A stretch of 64,000 nucleotides of DNA from Actinomycetaceae bacterium (lineage in GTDB: Bacteria > Actinomycetota > Actinomycetes > Actinomycetales > Actinomycetaceae), in assembly GCA_030540715.1 (NCBI GenBank), contig JAUNVQ010000001.1:96492-160491 (forward strand), given 5' to 3'. Each line of letters opens with the position of its first letter. Position 1 is the stretch's first letter. Below are positions 1 to 8,473 of the stretch, piece by piece. Under the pieces are notes generated by a model. That model was not told the DNA's origin. It made no database searches and worked only from the letters and a program-made list of their open reading frames with translations. The position numbers and the translations under genes were made by a program.

Positions 1-1430
1 CCATAAATCATTGCCGTAACACGCGAAATCCACTTAAATCCCGTCAGTGTAACAGCGCTGCGAAGTCCGCTGCGTCGAGCTATCTCGTCAATAAAAGAGG
101 ACGAAACAAACGATCTGACAACAGTGGGATTATCTTCTTGAGAAGCGTTACCTAGGTGATGTGGTGTCATCCGTTGTCGAGAAGAACACAGCCAGCGAGT
201 AATCGCATAGAAACCAAGAATGGCACCGCATTGGTCACCTGAAAGCTGACGCATCACGCCCCCATGCCCTCTGGCCCCTACACAGCAGCGATCAGCGTCG
301 GGATCATTGGCGATCACGATATCTGCATTTACCCTATCTGCCAGATTAAAAGCAAGGTCAAGGGCACCTTGTTCTTCAGGATTTGGGAAGTTGACAGTTG
401 GAAAATCCGGGTCAGGTTCACGTTGGGAATCAACGCAATGAATATCATGAAAACCGCATCTATCAAGCACTTCTAACGCGGTATCTGCCCCCACTCCATG
501 AAGGGGTGTATAAACAATACGAAGCTTAGCCCGCGTGCCTTCACACGGTGCTGCTACGCAATGGGTTGTGTGTGTCAACGACTGGGGGAAAGTGGCAGCG
601 TCCCTAGTGGACGCATCTTTATGGAGATTTTCTAAGGCCGTTGCTATGTCTGCGTATGACAGGCTGGGGGTGGAAAGAACATCAACGATGCGCTGTTGAT
701 AAGAAGCTACAACGGAATCATCAATACAGTGCCAACCAGATGGGGCCACCGCAATACGGTCTGCGTGACCAGCATTTTCCATCTGTTGATGAATAATGCT
801 ATCCCAGGGCGGAATAATCTGGCGACCACTACCACCTCGGCACCAGGAACCAAAATAAACCTTATACCCATTGTCATTGGCAGGGTTGTGCGACGCTGTT
901 ATCACGATAGCCGCATCAGCCTTCATGTGTCGCAGGGCAAAAGCCGCCACGGGAGTAGGGCAGGGCTTATCAAATAGCAGGGCAGTTCCCCCAGATGCAG
1001 TAATTACCCCGGCTGCTGTGTGAGCAAAGTCGCGGGAGCGATGACGTGCATCATAGGCAATAATTACGCGATAGGATGCTTGGTTATGCCGGGGTGATGT
1101 ATTGCTATCAATAGTCGAACCGGGCAGATTATCGACATTGTTTGGAGCCCAATCACCGTGCTCTACTCCGCGTGCTAGTACACGCGATAGCGCCCATGTA
1201 GCACGTATAACAACGGCTGTATTCATTCCATAAGGTCCCGGTTGCATGGTGGCCCGCAGTCCAGCGGTACCAAAGGTAAGACCAGGTTTCATGCATTGGG
1301 TTAGATCCTCTAACGCCGTTGCGGAGCCTTGGCGTGCTCGATCGATAAGGGCAAGAAGTTCCTTTTGGTCTTTTGGATCGGGATCGTGTTGCGCCCATTC
1401 AAGGGCTTGATGAAAGAGGACGTTATTCAT
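1..1430 (-). CDS. pmmB: Phosphoglucomutase/phosphomannomutase family (PmmB-like), 3' end outside window
   Basis: This alpha-D-phosphohexomutase interconverts sugar 1- and 6-phosphates (or ribose/deoxyribose 1- and 5-phosphates) through a phosphoserine. The frame is open from ATG 1430 to the window edge, giving 476 visible residues; the C-terminus is missing. The N-terminus carries the family's FGTAGLR substrate loop near residue 45, the catalytic phosphoserine motif TASHNP lies at about 178-183, and GFKWI near 464-468 matches the substrate-binding loop of domain 3. The ATG overlaps the deoD stop by 4 bp (ATGA), so the two are translationally coupled. As last gene of a deo operon it most likely isomerises the pentose or hexose 1-phosphate released by the phosphorylases; substrate choice is inference. 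No lesion is seen. Confidence 0.9.
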   Translation of the reverse strand, partial: MNNVLFHQALEWAQHDPDPKDQKELLALIDRARQGSATALEDLTQCMKPGLTFGTAGLRATMQPGPYGMNTAVVIRATWALSRVLARGVEHGDWAPNNVDNLPGSTIDSNTSPRHNQASYRVIIAYDARHRSRDFAHTAAGVITASGGTALLFDKPCPTPVAAFALRHMKADAAIVITASHNPANDNGYKVYFGSWCRGGSGRQIIPPWDSIIHQQMENAGHADRIAVAPSGWHCIDDSVVASYQQRIVDVLSTPSLSYADIATALENLHKDASTRDAATFPQSLTHTTHCVAAPCEGTRAKLRIVYTPLHGVGADTALEVLDRCGFHDIHCVDSQREPDPDFPTVNFPNPEEQGALDLAFNLADRVNADIVIANDPDADRCCVGARGHGGVMRQLSGDQCGAILGFYAITRWLCSSRQRMTPHHLGNASQEDNPTVVRSFVSSSFIDEIARRSGLRSAVTLTGFKWISRVTAMIY

Positions 1431-2173
1431 GGCAGTTCTGCTTCCGGTAGGTCACTATTATGCAATGCCGCTGTTAAAGCAAGCCGAAGGGCATCTTGAA
1501 AACGAGATTCACGCTGTTCGGGTGTCATATTGGGGCCGTCTTGAAGTACCGTGTCAGATACGGTGAGTACCGCAAGCGCATCACGCTGATATTCAGCCGC
1601 AACGCCGTAAAGAGCTGCGGCCTCCATTTCGACGGCCAAGGTGCCATAGTTTTGTAAGCGTTCAAGGAGTCCTTCGGGCTTGAAATAAAAGTGATCTTCT
1701 GAAAGCACCGTTCCTATATGGACTGTAGTGTTGTCGGCTCTGTTTGACGCGGCATGTGCGGCAGCATGAAGAAGCTGCCATGAAGCAACTGCACTAAAGT
1801 GAACGTGGGGAATACGCTGAGAGTTCATGGCAGATGTTGTGTGAGCCCCCATGGCAATGACGGTATCACCGATGTTAACATCAGGATGAATACCGCCGCA
1901 CGTTCCCACACGGATAATGCGTTGAACGTCAAAGACCTCAAAGAGTTCGGTGGCATAGATTGTTGCAGAGGGCATGCCCATCCCCGAACCCATCACTGAT
2001 AGCGGGATACCCCGGTAGGTGCCAGTATAGGCCTCCATTGAACGTACATCGCTGATCAAACGGGCATCGGGCATCAGCTGTTGAGCGATTTTGCGTGCAC
2101 GACGCGGATCACCGGGAAATAACACAGCGGGTGCAAAATCACCGGGTGATGCACTGATATGAGGTGTCGTCAT
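1427..2173 (-). CDS. deoD: Purine-nucleoside phosphorylase, DeoD type
   Basis: The 248-residue cytosolic enzyme splits purine (deoxy)nucleosides with phosphate into base and (deoxy)ribose 1-phosphate. It belongs to the hexameric trimeric/hexameric NP-I family: His5, the FPGDP phosphate loop at 19-23, RVGTCGG in the middle (equivalent of the Arg87 region of the Escherichia coli enzyme), EMEAAALYG, and the TVSD aspartate that protonates the purine. The start is taken at the ATG at 2173 because GGAGG lies 8 nt upstream; a longer frame opens with a TTG five codons earlier inside that SD. It follows deoA by 24 bp and overlaps pmmB by 4 bp. A uridine phosphorylase is a less likely reading, given the PHISASPGDFA N-terminus typical of DeoD. 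Confidence 0.93.
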   Translation of the reverse strand: MTTPHISASPGDFAPAVLFPGDPRRARKIAQQLMPDARLISDVRSMEAYTGTYRGIPLSVMGSGMGMPSATIYATELFEVFDVQRIIRVGTCGGIHPDVNIGDTVIAMGAHTTSAMNSQRIPHVHFSAVASWQLLHAAAHAASNRADNTTVHIGTVLSEDHFYFKPEGLLERLQNYGTLAVEMEAAALYGVAAEYQRDALAVLTVSDTVLQDGPNMTPEQRESRFQDALRLALTAALHNSDLPEAELP

Positions 2174-2197
2174 AGTGTGTGCCTCCAAAAAAATAAT

Positions 2198-3526
2198 CTA
2201 GGATGTTACGCGGTCAATAATAAGTGGTAAAGAATAGGATGGCGAAGCGTCTGTCTTTGTGTGAGGTAGGGGAGTATTCGGTGACTCCTTGGCGATTTGC
2301 CAGCTATTTGCCAGTTCGTAGCGGGCGGCGTCAAACCCTGACTCGCTGCTGCTCAAAAGTGTAAAAAGTGGCTGTCCCTTTGTGACATTATCGCCGGGGC
2401 GAGCGTGGACAATAACGCCTGCACAGGGATCAACGCTATCTTCTTTACGAGTGCGCCCAGCACCCAAACGCCACGCCGCTAAACCAACCCTCAAAGCATC
2501 AACCTGGCTGACCGTACCGTGTGAATTCGCATACATCGTATCGGAGTGCCTGGCATGCGGCAAGGGGGCAAAGGGGTTACCTCCTTGAGCTTGAACCATC
2601 TTTACCCAGGTATCGTAGGCTTTTCCATTTCGCAAATTCTTTCCGGGATCATCAATGTCAATACCGGCTAAGCTCAGCATTTCTGCGGCAAGAGCACAGG
2701 TAAGTTCTACAACATCGTCGGGGCCTGCGCCCTGAAGAACTTCGATAGATTCACCGACCTCCACCGCATTGCCTACGGCGTTGCCCAAAGGAGACGACAT
2801 ATCGGTAATGAGCGCCGAAACTTTCAGGCCGGCATCGTTTCCCAACTGAACCATGGTGCGTGCCAGGGATGTTGCATCTTCACGCTTGGTCATAAATGCA
2901 CCGCTTCCACATTTGACATCTAAAACCAGTGCATCGGTTCCTTCAGCAATCTTTTTTGACATGATTGACGAAGCTATCAGGGGAATCGAATCAACTGTGC
3001 AGGTAATATCGCGCAGTGCATAGAGTTTTTTATCTGCGGGAGCTACATCAGTGCTTGGTGCAGCTATGTAGCAGCCAGGATCGTGCAAAAGCTCGCCCAT
3101 CTGCTTGGAGTCAAGGTGACAATTCCACCCGGGAATCGACTCTAGCTTGTCCAGTGTGCCACCTGTATGTCCAAGCCCGCGTCCCGATAATTGGGGAACA
3201 GCGGCCCCAAAACTTGCCACGAGGGGTGCAAGTGGCAGTGAAATCTTGTCGCCAACGCCTCCAGTTGAATGTTTGTCAACGGTGGGACGCGATACCTTGC
3301 CAAGGTTCATCGTCTTACCGGAGGCCACCATAGCGCTCGTCCATGCGTGGACTTCACTGTCATTCATTCCAGTAAAAAAGATAGCCATGAGTAGGGCCGA
3401 CATTTGCTCATCAGCAACCTGGCCTTTGATATAGGCGCTGATAATCCACGAAATCTCCGTATCGTTTAAGGTGCCTCCATCCCGTTTGCGACGGATAATA
3501 TCAATTGCTGTTAAAGCCAATGTCAT
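2198..3526 (-). CDS. deoA: Thymidine phosphorylase
   Basis: A 442-residue protein, the normal length for DeoA, that phosphorolyses thymidine or deoxyuridine to the base and deoxyribose 1-phosphate. The phosphate-binding glycine-rich stretch KHSTGGVGDK lies near residues 84-93 and is followed by SGRGLGHTGGTLDKLES, both hallmarks of the pyrimidine-nucleoside phosphorylase family (nucleoside phosphorylase class II). The N-terminal helical domain, the large alpha/beta domain and the C-terminal PYNP domain (VIVHARPGDNVTKGQPL) are all present. It lies 44 bp downstream of cdd and just upstream of deoD on the same strand, as expected in a nucleoside catabolic operon. The start is preceded by a GGGAAAAGAGG tract that directly abuts the ATG, an untidy SD. 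Confidence 0.94.
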   Translation of the reverse strand: MTLALTAIDIIRRKRDGGTLNDTEISWIISAYIKGQVADEQMSALLMAIFFTGMNDSEVHAWTSAMVASGKTMNLGKVSRPTVDKHSTGGVGDKISLPLAPLVASFGAAVPQLSGRGLGHTGGTLDKLESIPGWNCHLDSKQMGELLHDPGCYIAAPSTDVAPADKKLYALRDITCTVDSIPLIASSIMSKKIAEGTDALVLDVKCGSGAFMTKREDATSLARTMVQLGNDAGLKVSALITDMSSPLGNAVGNAVEVGESIEVLQGAGPDDVVELTCALAAEMLSLAGIDIDDPGKNLRNGKAYDTWVKMVQAQGGNPFAPLPHARHSDTMYANSHGTVSQVDALRVGLAAWRLGAGRTRKEDSVDPCAGVIVHARPGDNVTKGQPLFTLLSSSESGFDAARYELANSWQIAKESPNTPLPHTKTDASPSYSLPLIIDRVTS

Positions 3527-3570
3527 CCTCTTTTCCCATGTGTCTTCCCGTGGCGTACAAAGACACGCAC

Positions 3571-4017
3571 TTAGAGTTGTTGAATGCTTGTCTTTCGTTT
3601 GCTGCTGGCTCGTTGAGGTGAAAAATGCGAGATTTCGAAATGGCCCGGCAGTAGTTCACGAAGTGTTCGTGCCTTGTGGGGCATGGCAATGAGTGTATCG
3701 CTATTGCCGTGTTCGGCAATTAGTTGGCGGCACCTTCCGCACGGCGGCACAATATTTCCGTGGGTATCAAGGCAACAAACTTTCGATAGCGTTCCACCTC
3801 CCGATGCAATAAGCGCACTTATCATGGAACACTCCGCGCACAAAGTCAGTCCGTAGCTGGCATTTTCAACATTTGAACCGGTGACAACCCGGTTATCTTC
3901 CGTCAGTGATGCGCACCCAACATAAAACCCCGAATAGGGAGCGTAGGCACGCCCAGCCGCAACACGGGCGGCTTCGTAGAGGCTTTCCCAGCGTAAAGTC
4001 TTTTGTGTTTTAGTCAT
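3571..4017 (-). CDS. cdd: Cytidine deaminase
   Basis: Zinc-dependent hydrolytic deamination of cytidine and deoxycytidine to (deoxy)uridine, feeding DeoA. The 148-residue protein has the homotetrameric-type signature: [10 protein letters not shown] at 49-58, C60-A-E62 with Glu62 as proton shuttle, and PCGRC at 92-96 giving zinc ligands Cys60, Cys93 and Cys96. ATG 4017 is chosen because GGAGG lies 6 nt upstream; the longer frame (to 4056) would run back into deoC codons. The first 8 bp overlap the end of deoC, indicating translational coupling. A short C-terminal extension rich in Arg, Ser and Lys follows the domain. Confidence 0.94.
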   Translation of the reverse strand: MTKTQKTLRWESLYEAARVAAGRAYAPYSGFYVGCASLTEDNRVVTGSNVENASYGLTLCAECSMISALIASGGGTLSKVCCLDTHGNIVPPCGRCRQLIAEHGNSDTLIAMPHKARTLRELLPGHFEISHFSPQRASSKRKTSIQQL

Positions 4018-4669
4018 CAAAGTCCTCCAAAACAGTTGCAGATGATGAAAGTCCAAGTCGTGTTGCCCCCGCAGCTATCATTGCTTTAGCAGTGGCACCG
4101 TCACGGATTCCGCCCGAGGCCTTCACTCCAAGCCTTCCATCAACAGTATGAGCCATCAGCTCTACAGCGTGAACACTTGCCCCACCAGCAGGATGGAAAC
4201 CCGTTGATGTTTTCACAAAATCACACTCAGCAGCCATTGCCGCTTGGCATACAGAAACAATTTGATCATCACTGAGCAGTGCCGACTCGATAATAACTTT
4301 TAACACTGTTGGATAAGGAAGAGCTCTTCGAAGTGCCTGAAGCTCAGCGTCAACACCAGCATAGTTATGTTCCATAACGTTAGCTAGATTAATCACCACA
4401 TCAATCTCTTGTGCGCCACGAGAAACAGCGTGAACGCCCTCCATAATTTTTACGTCAGGAAGTGAAGCACCCGATGGAAAACCGCATACGCACGCAATGC
4501 GACACGAAGTTAAACGCGACAAAGGAAGCAGCGAAGGTGACAGACACACTGCGCCACAGCCCAGCGTTTCGGCCTCTTGTATCAAAATATCGATATCAGC
4601 GCGGGTTGCTTCAGGTTTTAATAAAGTGTGGTCAATAATGGCGGCAACGCTGCTTCGTGTAAGTCTCAT
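4010..4669 (-). CDS. deoC: Deoxyribose-phosphate aldolase
   Basis: Class I aldolase splitting 2-deoxyribose 5-phosphate to glyceraldehyde 3-phosphate and acetaldehyde, the exit of deoxynucleoside catabolism. The 219-residue TIM barrel has the Schiff-base lysine in DFVKTSTGF (Lys153), the second catalytic lysine in [10 protein letters not shown] (Lys183) and the aspartate in EIDVVIN (Asp90). It is the first gene of the deo operon and overlaps cdd by 8 bp. Upstream, TACAAT lies exactly 6 nt before the ATG, with GGAGGT between, so the mRNA may start at the ATG (leaderless) or use that GGAGGT if transcription begins further up. Confidence 0.95.
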   Translation of the reverse strand: MRLTRSSVAAIIDHTLLKPEATRADIDILIQEAETLGCGAVCLSPSLLPLSRLTSCRIACVCGFPSGASLPDVKIMEGVHAVSRGAQEIDVVINLANVMEHNYAGVDAELQALRRALPYPTVLKVIIESALLSDDQIVSVCQAAMAAECDFVKTSTGFHPAGGASVHAVELMAHTVDGRLGVKASGGIRDGATAKAMIAAGATRLGLSSSATVLEDFDD

Positions 4670-4681
4670 ACCTCCATTGTA
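4670..4681 (-). promoter_or_regulatory. -10 hexamer of deoC, leaderless geometry
   Basis: On the minus strand TACAAT (4681-4676) is followed by GGAGGT and then the deoC ATG. A sigma70-type -10 ending 6 nt before the start codon places transcription initiation at or next to the A of ATG. No good -35 is visible 17 nt upstream. The same spacing occurs at four other genes in this window. Confidence 0.5.
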
Positions 4682-4686
4682 GAGGC

Positions 4687-5310
4687 TTATACGTCATAAA
4701 AAATATCGCGGCGATATTTTGCGTGACGCAAATGCCAAAAAGCGAAAAACGCATACACTAAGACGGCTGCCACTACACACAGTACAATCAGCGCACATAT
4801 GGGGAAAAAGATACCCAGAAGGCTAAGGCCCGCACTGCTTACATCACCTATTGTTGATACCACCGGAGCCCCCATCCCAGCAGTAGTTACATTAATACCA
4901 GGGCGGGAGGTGGCTTTAAGTGAATGAACAACAAAAGCAACAATCACACCAACAATAATGGCAAAAATAACCTCAGCTGACCCATGTGCTGTTACCGTCT
5001 TGCCGGCTGAGGGTGATGCAGACAGGGTTGTTGAGGCTACAGAGCCGCCAACAATACCACCGGAAAGAGGGCGAATCAGTGTTTGTATCACATCGTTGAT
5101 GTGATCTGTAAGGGGGAACTTATCAACGGTGAGTTCTATCACCAAAAGAATGGTTATCGTCAAAAGAAAAAATGGGTGCTGCAGCCAGGTAAAACTCTGG
5201 GCAAGCTCCACCCACGAGGTGTAGCGGGCAAGTAACCCTAAAACAAGTACTGGGATGTAGGCGTTAAGGCCAGCAGTAGAGCTCATAGTCAGAAGCGACG
5301 CTATTTCCAT
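4687..5310 (-). CDS. DUF4126 family membrane protein
   Basis: A 207-residue integral membrane protein whose N-terminus ([20 protein letters not shown]) and following [23 protein letters not shown] segment fit DUF4126, a family of unknown function. About four to five hydrophobic segments are visible: around 10-32, 47-66, 90-112 (glycine/serine rich), 120-140 and the C-terminal pair near 160-195. The glycine/serine-rich middle is typical of the family. ATG 5310 is chosen over a TTG at 5331 because CACAAT ends exactly 6 nt before it, a leaderless layout like that of deoC. It sits between the deo operon and a divergent LacI regulator; no functional link can be read from the sequence. Confidence 0.72.
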   Translation of the reverse strand: MEIASLLTMSSTAGLNAYIPVLVLGLLARYTSWVELAQSFTWLQHPFFLLTITILLVIELTVDKFPLTDHINDVIQTLIRPLSGGIVGGSVASTTLSASPSAGKTVTAHGSAEVIFAIIVGVIVAFVVHSLKATSRPGINVTTAGMGAPVVSTIGDVSSAGLSLLGIFFPICALIVLCVVAAVLVYAFFAFWHLRHAKYRRDIFYDV

Positions 5311-5322
5311 AGCACTATTGTG
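5311..5322 (-). promoter_or_regulatory. -10 hexamer of DUF4126 gene, leaderless geometry
   Basis: CACAAT (5322-5317, minus strand) is followed by AGTGCT and the ATG at 5310. The sequence ACAATAGTGC directly before an ATG recurs at the YigZ gene (55973), an unusually close match for two unrelated genes. Confidence 0.5.
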
Positions 5323-5423
5323 ACACACCAAATAGGAAAGACCGTGGCATAGTGATCCTGAGTCTCCTTTACAACGGTGAAAATATTGCTATCGTAAGGA
5401 ACGGATAGTGAAAGGCCTCCATC

Positions 5424-6539
5424 ATGAGACGTCCCACATTACGCGATATTGCTCAAGCGACGGGAACATCAATTAGTACTGTGTCCCTGGCCTTACGCGA
5501 CGATCGGCGAATAACGCCAGCTGTGCGAAAAAAGATACAGGATAAAGCCTCGGATATGGGATATAAAGTGGATCTGCTAGGCGTAATGTTACGAACAAAT
5601 AATCCTAAAGTAATTGGTGTGGCAGGATGCTTTGACCAGGAGTTACATAGTGCCTACAGTCAACAGATTATCGACTTAGCAGCAAGTAAGGGATACCGAG
5701 TTATCACGGAAAATGTTTCACATTATGGTGACTATACAGCAGCGATGACCGCGTTAAAAGAGTTTCGCGTTGAGCATACCATCGTTATTAATCCGCGCTA
5801 TTTTCATGATGAAATACGTGACGATCTGTTGCCCACTGTGGTGATAGGCCAAGTGGCACCTACATCGCGTTGTAGTGTGGTAACTAGTGATAATACAGTA
5901 GGAATGCGTGAACTGGCCCAGCATTTGCATACTCTGGGCCATCGTAGGATCATCTATTTTAATGGGCCAAAAGGAATATCATCGTCGTTTCGACGTGATG
6001 CTTTGCTCACCGCTGCACAGCAGCGTGATATTGCGGTGCAAGTGATACCGGCTGGTGACAATATAGATGCTGGTTATCAGGCATTGAATCAACTAGTGGC
6101 CGATACGTGGAAAGACTCTGGCTCCAGTGTTGTTCTGGGAGCTGGATTGGGGCGGGCAACCGCGATTGTCTGTTATAACGACCAGTGCGCTCAAGGAGTT
6201 GCAGTAGGTTTGTTGCGAGCTGGTATTACGATTCCACATCAGATGTCGCTTGTTGGTTTTGATAACTCTGAACTGGCTAGTTCAACAGCCTTTCACCTCA
6301 CTTCTATAGACCGAGACGTTCCAGCTGTTGCCCGTTTAGCGTTAGACTTCGTTATCGAAAAGATTGAAAGGGGGAGCAATCCAGGGCGCGTTACAACTAA
6401 GGGGGCTGGTAGTTCTGGTTCTGGTCGTGGGGTAAGTGTCAGCAATACGGGTCGCCACGTTCGAGTTCCCACCAAACTCGTGATTCGTTCATCTACCGGA
6501 TTGGCAACTTATCTTAATTCACCTGTACGCAAGGTCTAA
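5424..6539 (+). CDS. LacI/GalR-family transcriptional regulator
   Basis: A 371-residue DNA-binding regulator. The N-terminal LacI helix-turn-helix spans about residues 4-50 (TLRDIAQATGTSISTVSLAL), followed by the hinge and a periplasmic-binding-protein-like effector domain (about 60-345) with the VGFDNSELA and LTSIDRD motifs of the family. A Gly/Ser-rich stretch near 325-340 interrupts the usual C-terminus. An AAAGG tract precedes the ATG by 8 nt. The gene is divergent from the DUF4126 gene and followed after 374 bp by an MFS carrier in the same direction; a LacI-like AAACGTTT site lies in that gap, so the carrier is the most likely target. The effector is presumably a sugar or polyol but cannot be named. 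Confidence 0.88.
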   Translation: MRRPTLRDIAQATGTSISTVSLALRDDRRITPAVRKKIQDKASDMGYKVDLLGVMLRTNNPKVIGVAGCFDQELHSAYSQQIIDLAASKGYRVITENVSHYGDYTAAMTALKEFRVEHTIVINPRYFHDEIRDDLLPTVVIGQVAPTSRCSVVTSDNTVGMRELAQHLHTLGHRRIIYFNGPKGISSSFRRDALLTAAQQRDIAVQVIPAGDNIDAGYQALNQLVADTWKDSGSSVVLGAGLGRATAIVCYNDQCAQGVAVGLLRAGITIPHQMSLVGFDNSELASSTAFHLTSIDRDVPAVARLALDFVIEKIERGSNPGRVTTKGAGSSGSGRGVSVSNTGRHVRVPTKLVIRSSTGLATYLNSPVRKV

Positions 6540-6754
6540 CAATTACGTAGATATGTTGCGTGTAGGGCAAATGGTACAGCAGTGAAATGGCAGTACATGA
6601 TAGTTTCTTGTGGGCAAACGGTAAATTTACCTACTAAATGTGTGTAAAAATTGACTCTATTCAAAAAATTGAATCAGCTTTTATTGTATGTGCTTTCACC
6701 TGCATGTAAGCTATTGACTTAAAGAGTCCCTAACATAGGTAACTTATGTCAATA

Positions 6755-6793
6755 TTGCTTATATGTGCAGGTAGAGACTATGTAAACGTTTGA
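6755..6793 (+). promoter_or_regulatory. Promoter with LacI-type operator upstream of MFS gene
   Basis: The 374-bp gap 6540-6913 holds no gene. A possible promoter is TTGCTT (6755-6760) and TATGTA (6779-6784) with an 18-bp spacer. Overlapping the -10 is TGTAAACGTTTGA (6781-6793) with the perfect core AAACGTTT, the CG-centred palindrome favoured by LacI-family proteins. Binding there would block the promoter. The first half fits the family consensus (TGTAAACG); the second half is imperfect. Confidence 0.4.
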
Positions 6794-6913
6794 GTAAAAG
6801 GTGTGGAGGTCTTGCTTTTCACTGTAGTGCTTGTCACGATGAAGCCGTGACGGGCCTTTGTCGACGTATTGGCCGTAACACCTTGATTCTTACTTTCCAG
6901 CGAAGGAGCTGCT

Positions 6914-8284
6914 ATGCGCAATATTCTAGAACGTGTAGGCTTTTCCCCTGTAACGTTTATTCAGCTTGTCCTTATTACCGTGAACGCCCAATTGATTTAC
7001 GCCTTTTGGGATATCCGAAATACCATTCCAAAAGATTTTCCAGCTGCAATGGGTGTTACCGATGCGCAGGCTGGAACACTGTATTCAATGCAGGGCCTAG
7101 TGATTTTGCTTGGCACCGTTGCCTTAGGGTGGATTGGTGACCGCTTTAGTATCCGCACAATCATGTTCCTTACAACGATGGGGGTGGGGGCAATTTCACT
7201 GTTCATTACAGTGTCCTCGCCACATTTGAGCTTAGGAACACTACTGGTGTGTTTCTTTTTGATGTTGCTATTGTCCGAGGTGCTATTTAAACCCGCTAAC
7301 TTTAAAGCTGTCCGCATCTCAACAACTGAAGACCATCAAGGAACAGCTTTTGGGTTCTTCGAATTTGGTCGAGGCCTGTTAGCGTTTCTTGTGTCGCTGT
7401 TGTGGACAATGATGCTAACGATGGGGGCTACACCCAAAACAATCATGATGACCAGTTCCGTTATTGTCATAGTTGCGGGATTCTTTGTGTTCTTCGCAGT
7501 TCCAAAAGATCAGCGTGTTGGCGATGACGACGAAACTCAGACTTCTTCCACAATGGAAGCCATCCGCGGAGTTGGGCACGTTGCCAAAATCCCTGTTGTG
7601 TGGATAGCTGGTATTAACGTCTTTTGTATCTACGGCACATTTGTTGCCGCCGGAACATACTTTGCCCGCTATCTTCAAGCCGGATATGGTGCCGGTGCAG
7701 TAGCTGCCGCAACGTTTGCAACCGTTGTTATTGGTTTACGTATGCTTCCATTAGTATCATCGATACTGGTTGAAAAGGTATTCACATCAACTGCGCACTT
7801 TATGCGACTGCTTGAAGTAATGCTGGCAGCTGTGTTGTTCATTATTGGAGTCATGTTTATGTTGAACCAGCCAACTATTACTCAATATCCAGCAGATCAG
7901 GTGCCTGATAACATCATTTCTGATGGTGTGTTTTGGACTCTTGTTGTTTTGATGCTGATCGCCTCTGCGCTGACATTTATGATTCGTGGTGTTTACTATG
8001 CACCTATAGGCGAGTTTGGAGTACCAAAGAAACATTCGTCATCTGCAATGTCCTTTGCTATTACCGTAGGCTATATTCCAGCACTATTGGCACCTGTTGT
8101 ATTGGGTGGACTTATTTCACCGTCTATTACCGATGCCAACGAAAATGTGATTACAGAAGTGCTAACTTCTACCACAACACTGGGCATTGCATTCTTTGGA
8201 CTTGCCGTATTGGCGCTAGTGGCTGCCATCATGTCGCACGCCCTGGTGCGGATGCATCCAAAAACAAAAGCTCAATCAGTATAG
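6914..8284 (+). CDS. Major facilitator superfamily transporter
   Basis: A 456-residue polytopic membrane protein with about 12 hydrophobic helices in two halves and a charged central loop near residues 195-215 (PKDQRVGDDDETQ). The loop between helices 2 and 3 reads GWIGDRFSIRT, the MFS signature motif (G-X3-D-R/K). A GAAGGAG tract lies 6 nt before the ATG. The substrate is not recognisable by eye; it may resemble organophosphate or sugar carriers. It stands downstream of the LacI regulator and upstream of a PI-PLC-domain protein and an IMPase-family phosphatase, so an inositol- or glycerophosphate-type solute is plausible but inferred from context only. Confidence 0.85.
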   Translation: MRNILERVGFSPVTFIQLVLITVNAQLIYAFWDIRNTIPKDFPAAMGVTDAQAGTLYSMQGLVILLGTVALGWIGDRFSIRTIMFLTTMGVGAISLFITVSSPHLSLGTLLVCFFLMLLLSEVLFKPANFKAVRISTTEDHQGTAFGFFEFGRGLLAFLVSLLWTMMLTMGATPKTIMMTSSVIVIVAGFFVFFAVPKDQRVGDDDETQTSSTMEAIRGVGHVAKIPVVWIAGINVFCIYGTFVAAGTYFARYLQAGYGAGAVAAATFATVVIGLRMLPLVSSILVEKVFTSTAHFMRLLEVMLAAVLFIIGVMFMLNQPTITQYPADQVPDNIISDGVFWTLVVLMLIASALTFMIRGVYYAPIGEFGVPKKHSSSAMSFAITVGYIPALLAPVVLGGLISPSITDANENVITEVLTSTTTLGIAFFGLAVLALVAAIMSHALVRMHPKTKAQSV

Positions 8285-8299
8285 CTGATACATGTGTGG

Positions 8300-8330
8300 C
8301 TGGGCGGTGCATCAACTGACACCGTCCCAG
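8300..8330 (+). terminator. Stem-loop after MFS gene
   Basis: CTGGGCGGTG (8300-8309) pairs with CACCGTCCCAG (8320-8330) with one bulged base and a 10-nt loop, 16 nt past the MFS stop codon. There is no T-run, so it may be a U-less terminator or an mRNA 3'-end stabiliser. Confidence 0.4.
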
Positions 8331-8378
8331 TCAGCTAGCGTTGACGTGTCAGCTACATAGATACCCCAGCATGGAAAT

Positions 8379-8405
8379 CTAGTGCCGTCAACATGGTGGC
8401 ACTAG
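8379..8405. repeat. 8-bp perfect inverted repeat upstream of PI-PLC gene
   Basis: CTAGTGCC (8379-8386) and GGCACTAG (8398-8405) form a perfect 8-bp stem with an 11-nt loop, 70 bp before the next ATG. It lacks a T-tail. It could be a second terminator arm for the MFS transcript or an operator of the downstream gene. Confidence 0.35.
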
Positions 8406-8473
8406 GGGCCTCAGCGACCATGCTTATTTGCTTAGCACCAGATAATGACAACATCTATTGAAGGGAAATTTTC

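Noticed and set aside
1153..1398. Short minus-strand ORF inside the PMM gene
   Set aside because: It overlaps the open PmmB frame that carries TASHNP and GFKW motifs; shadow frame.
8379..8405. Hairpin as a classic terminator
   Set aside because: Perfect 8-bp stem but no T-run and it lies near the next gene; kept only as a repeat.
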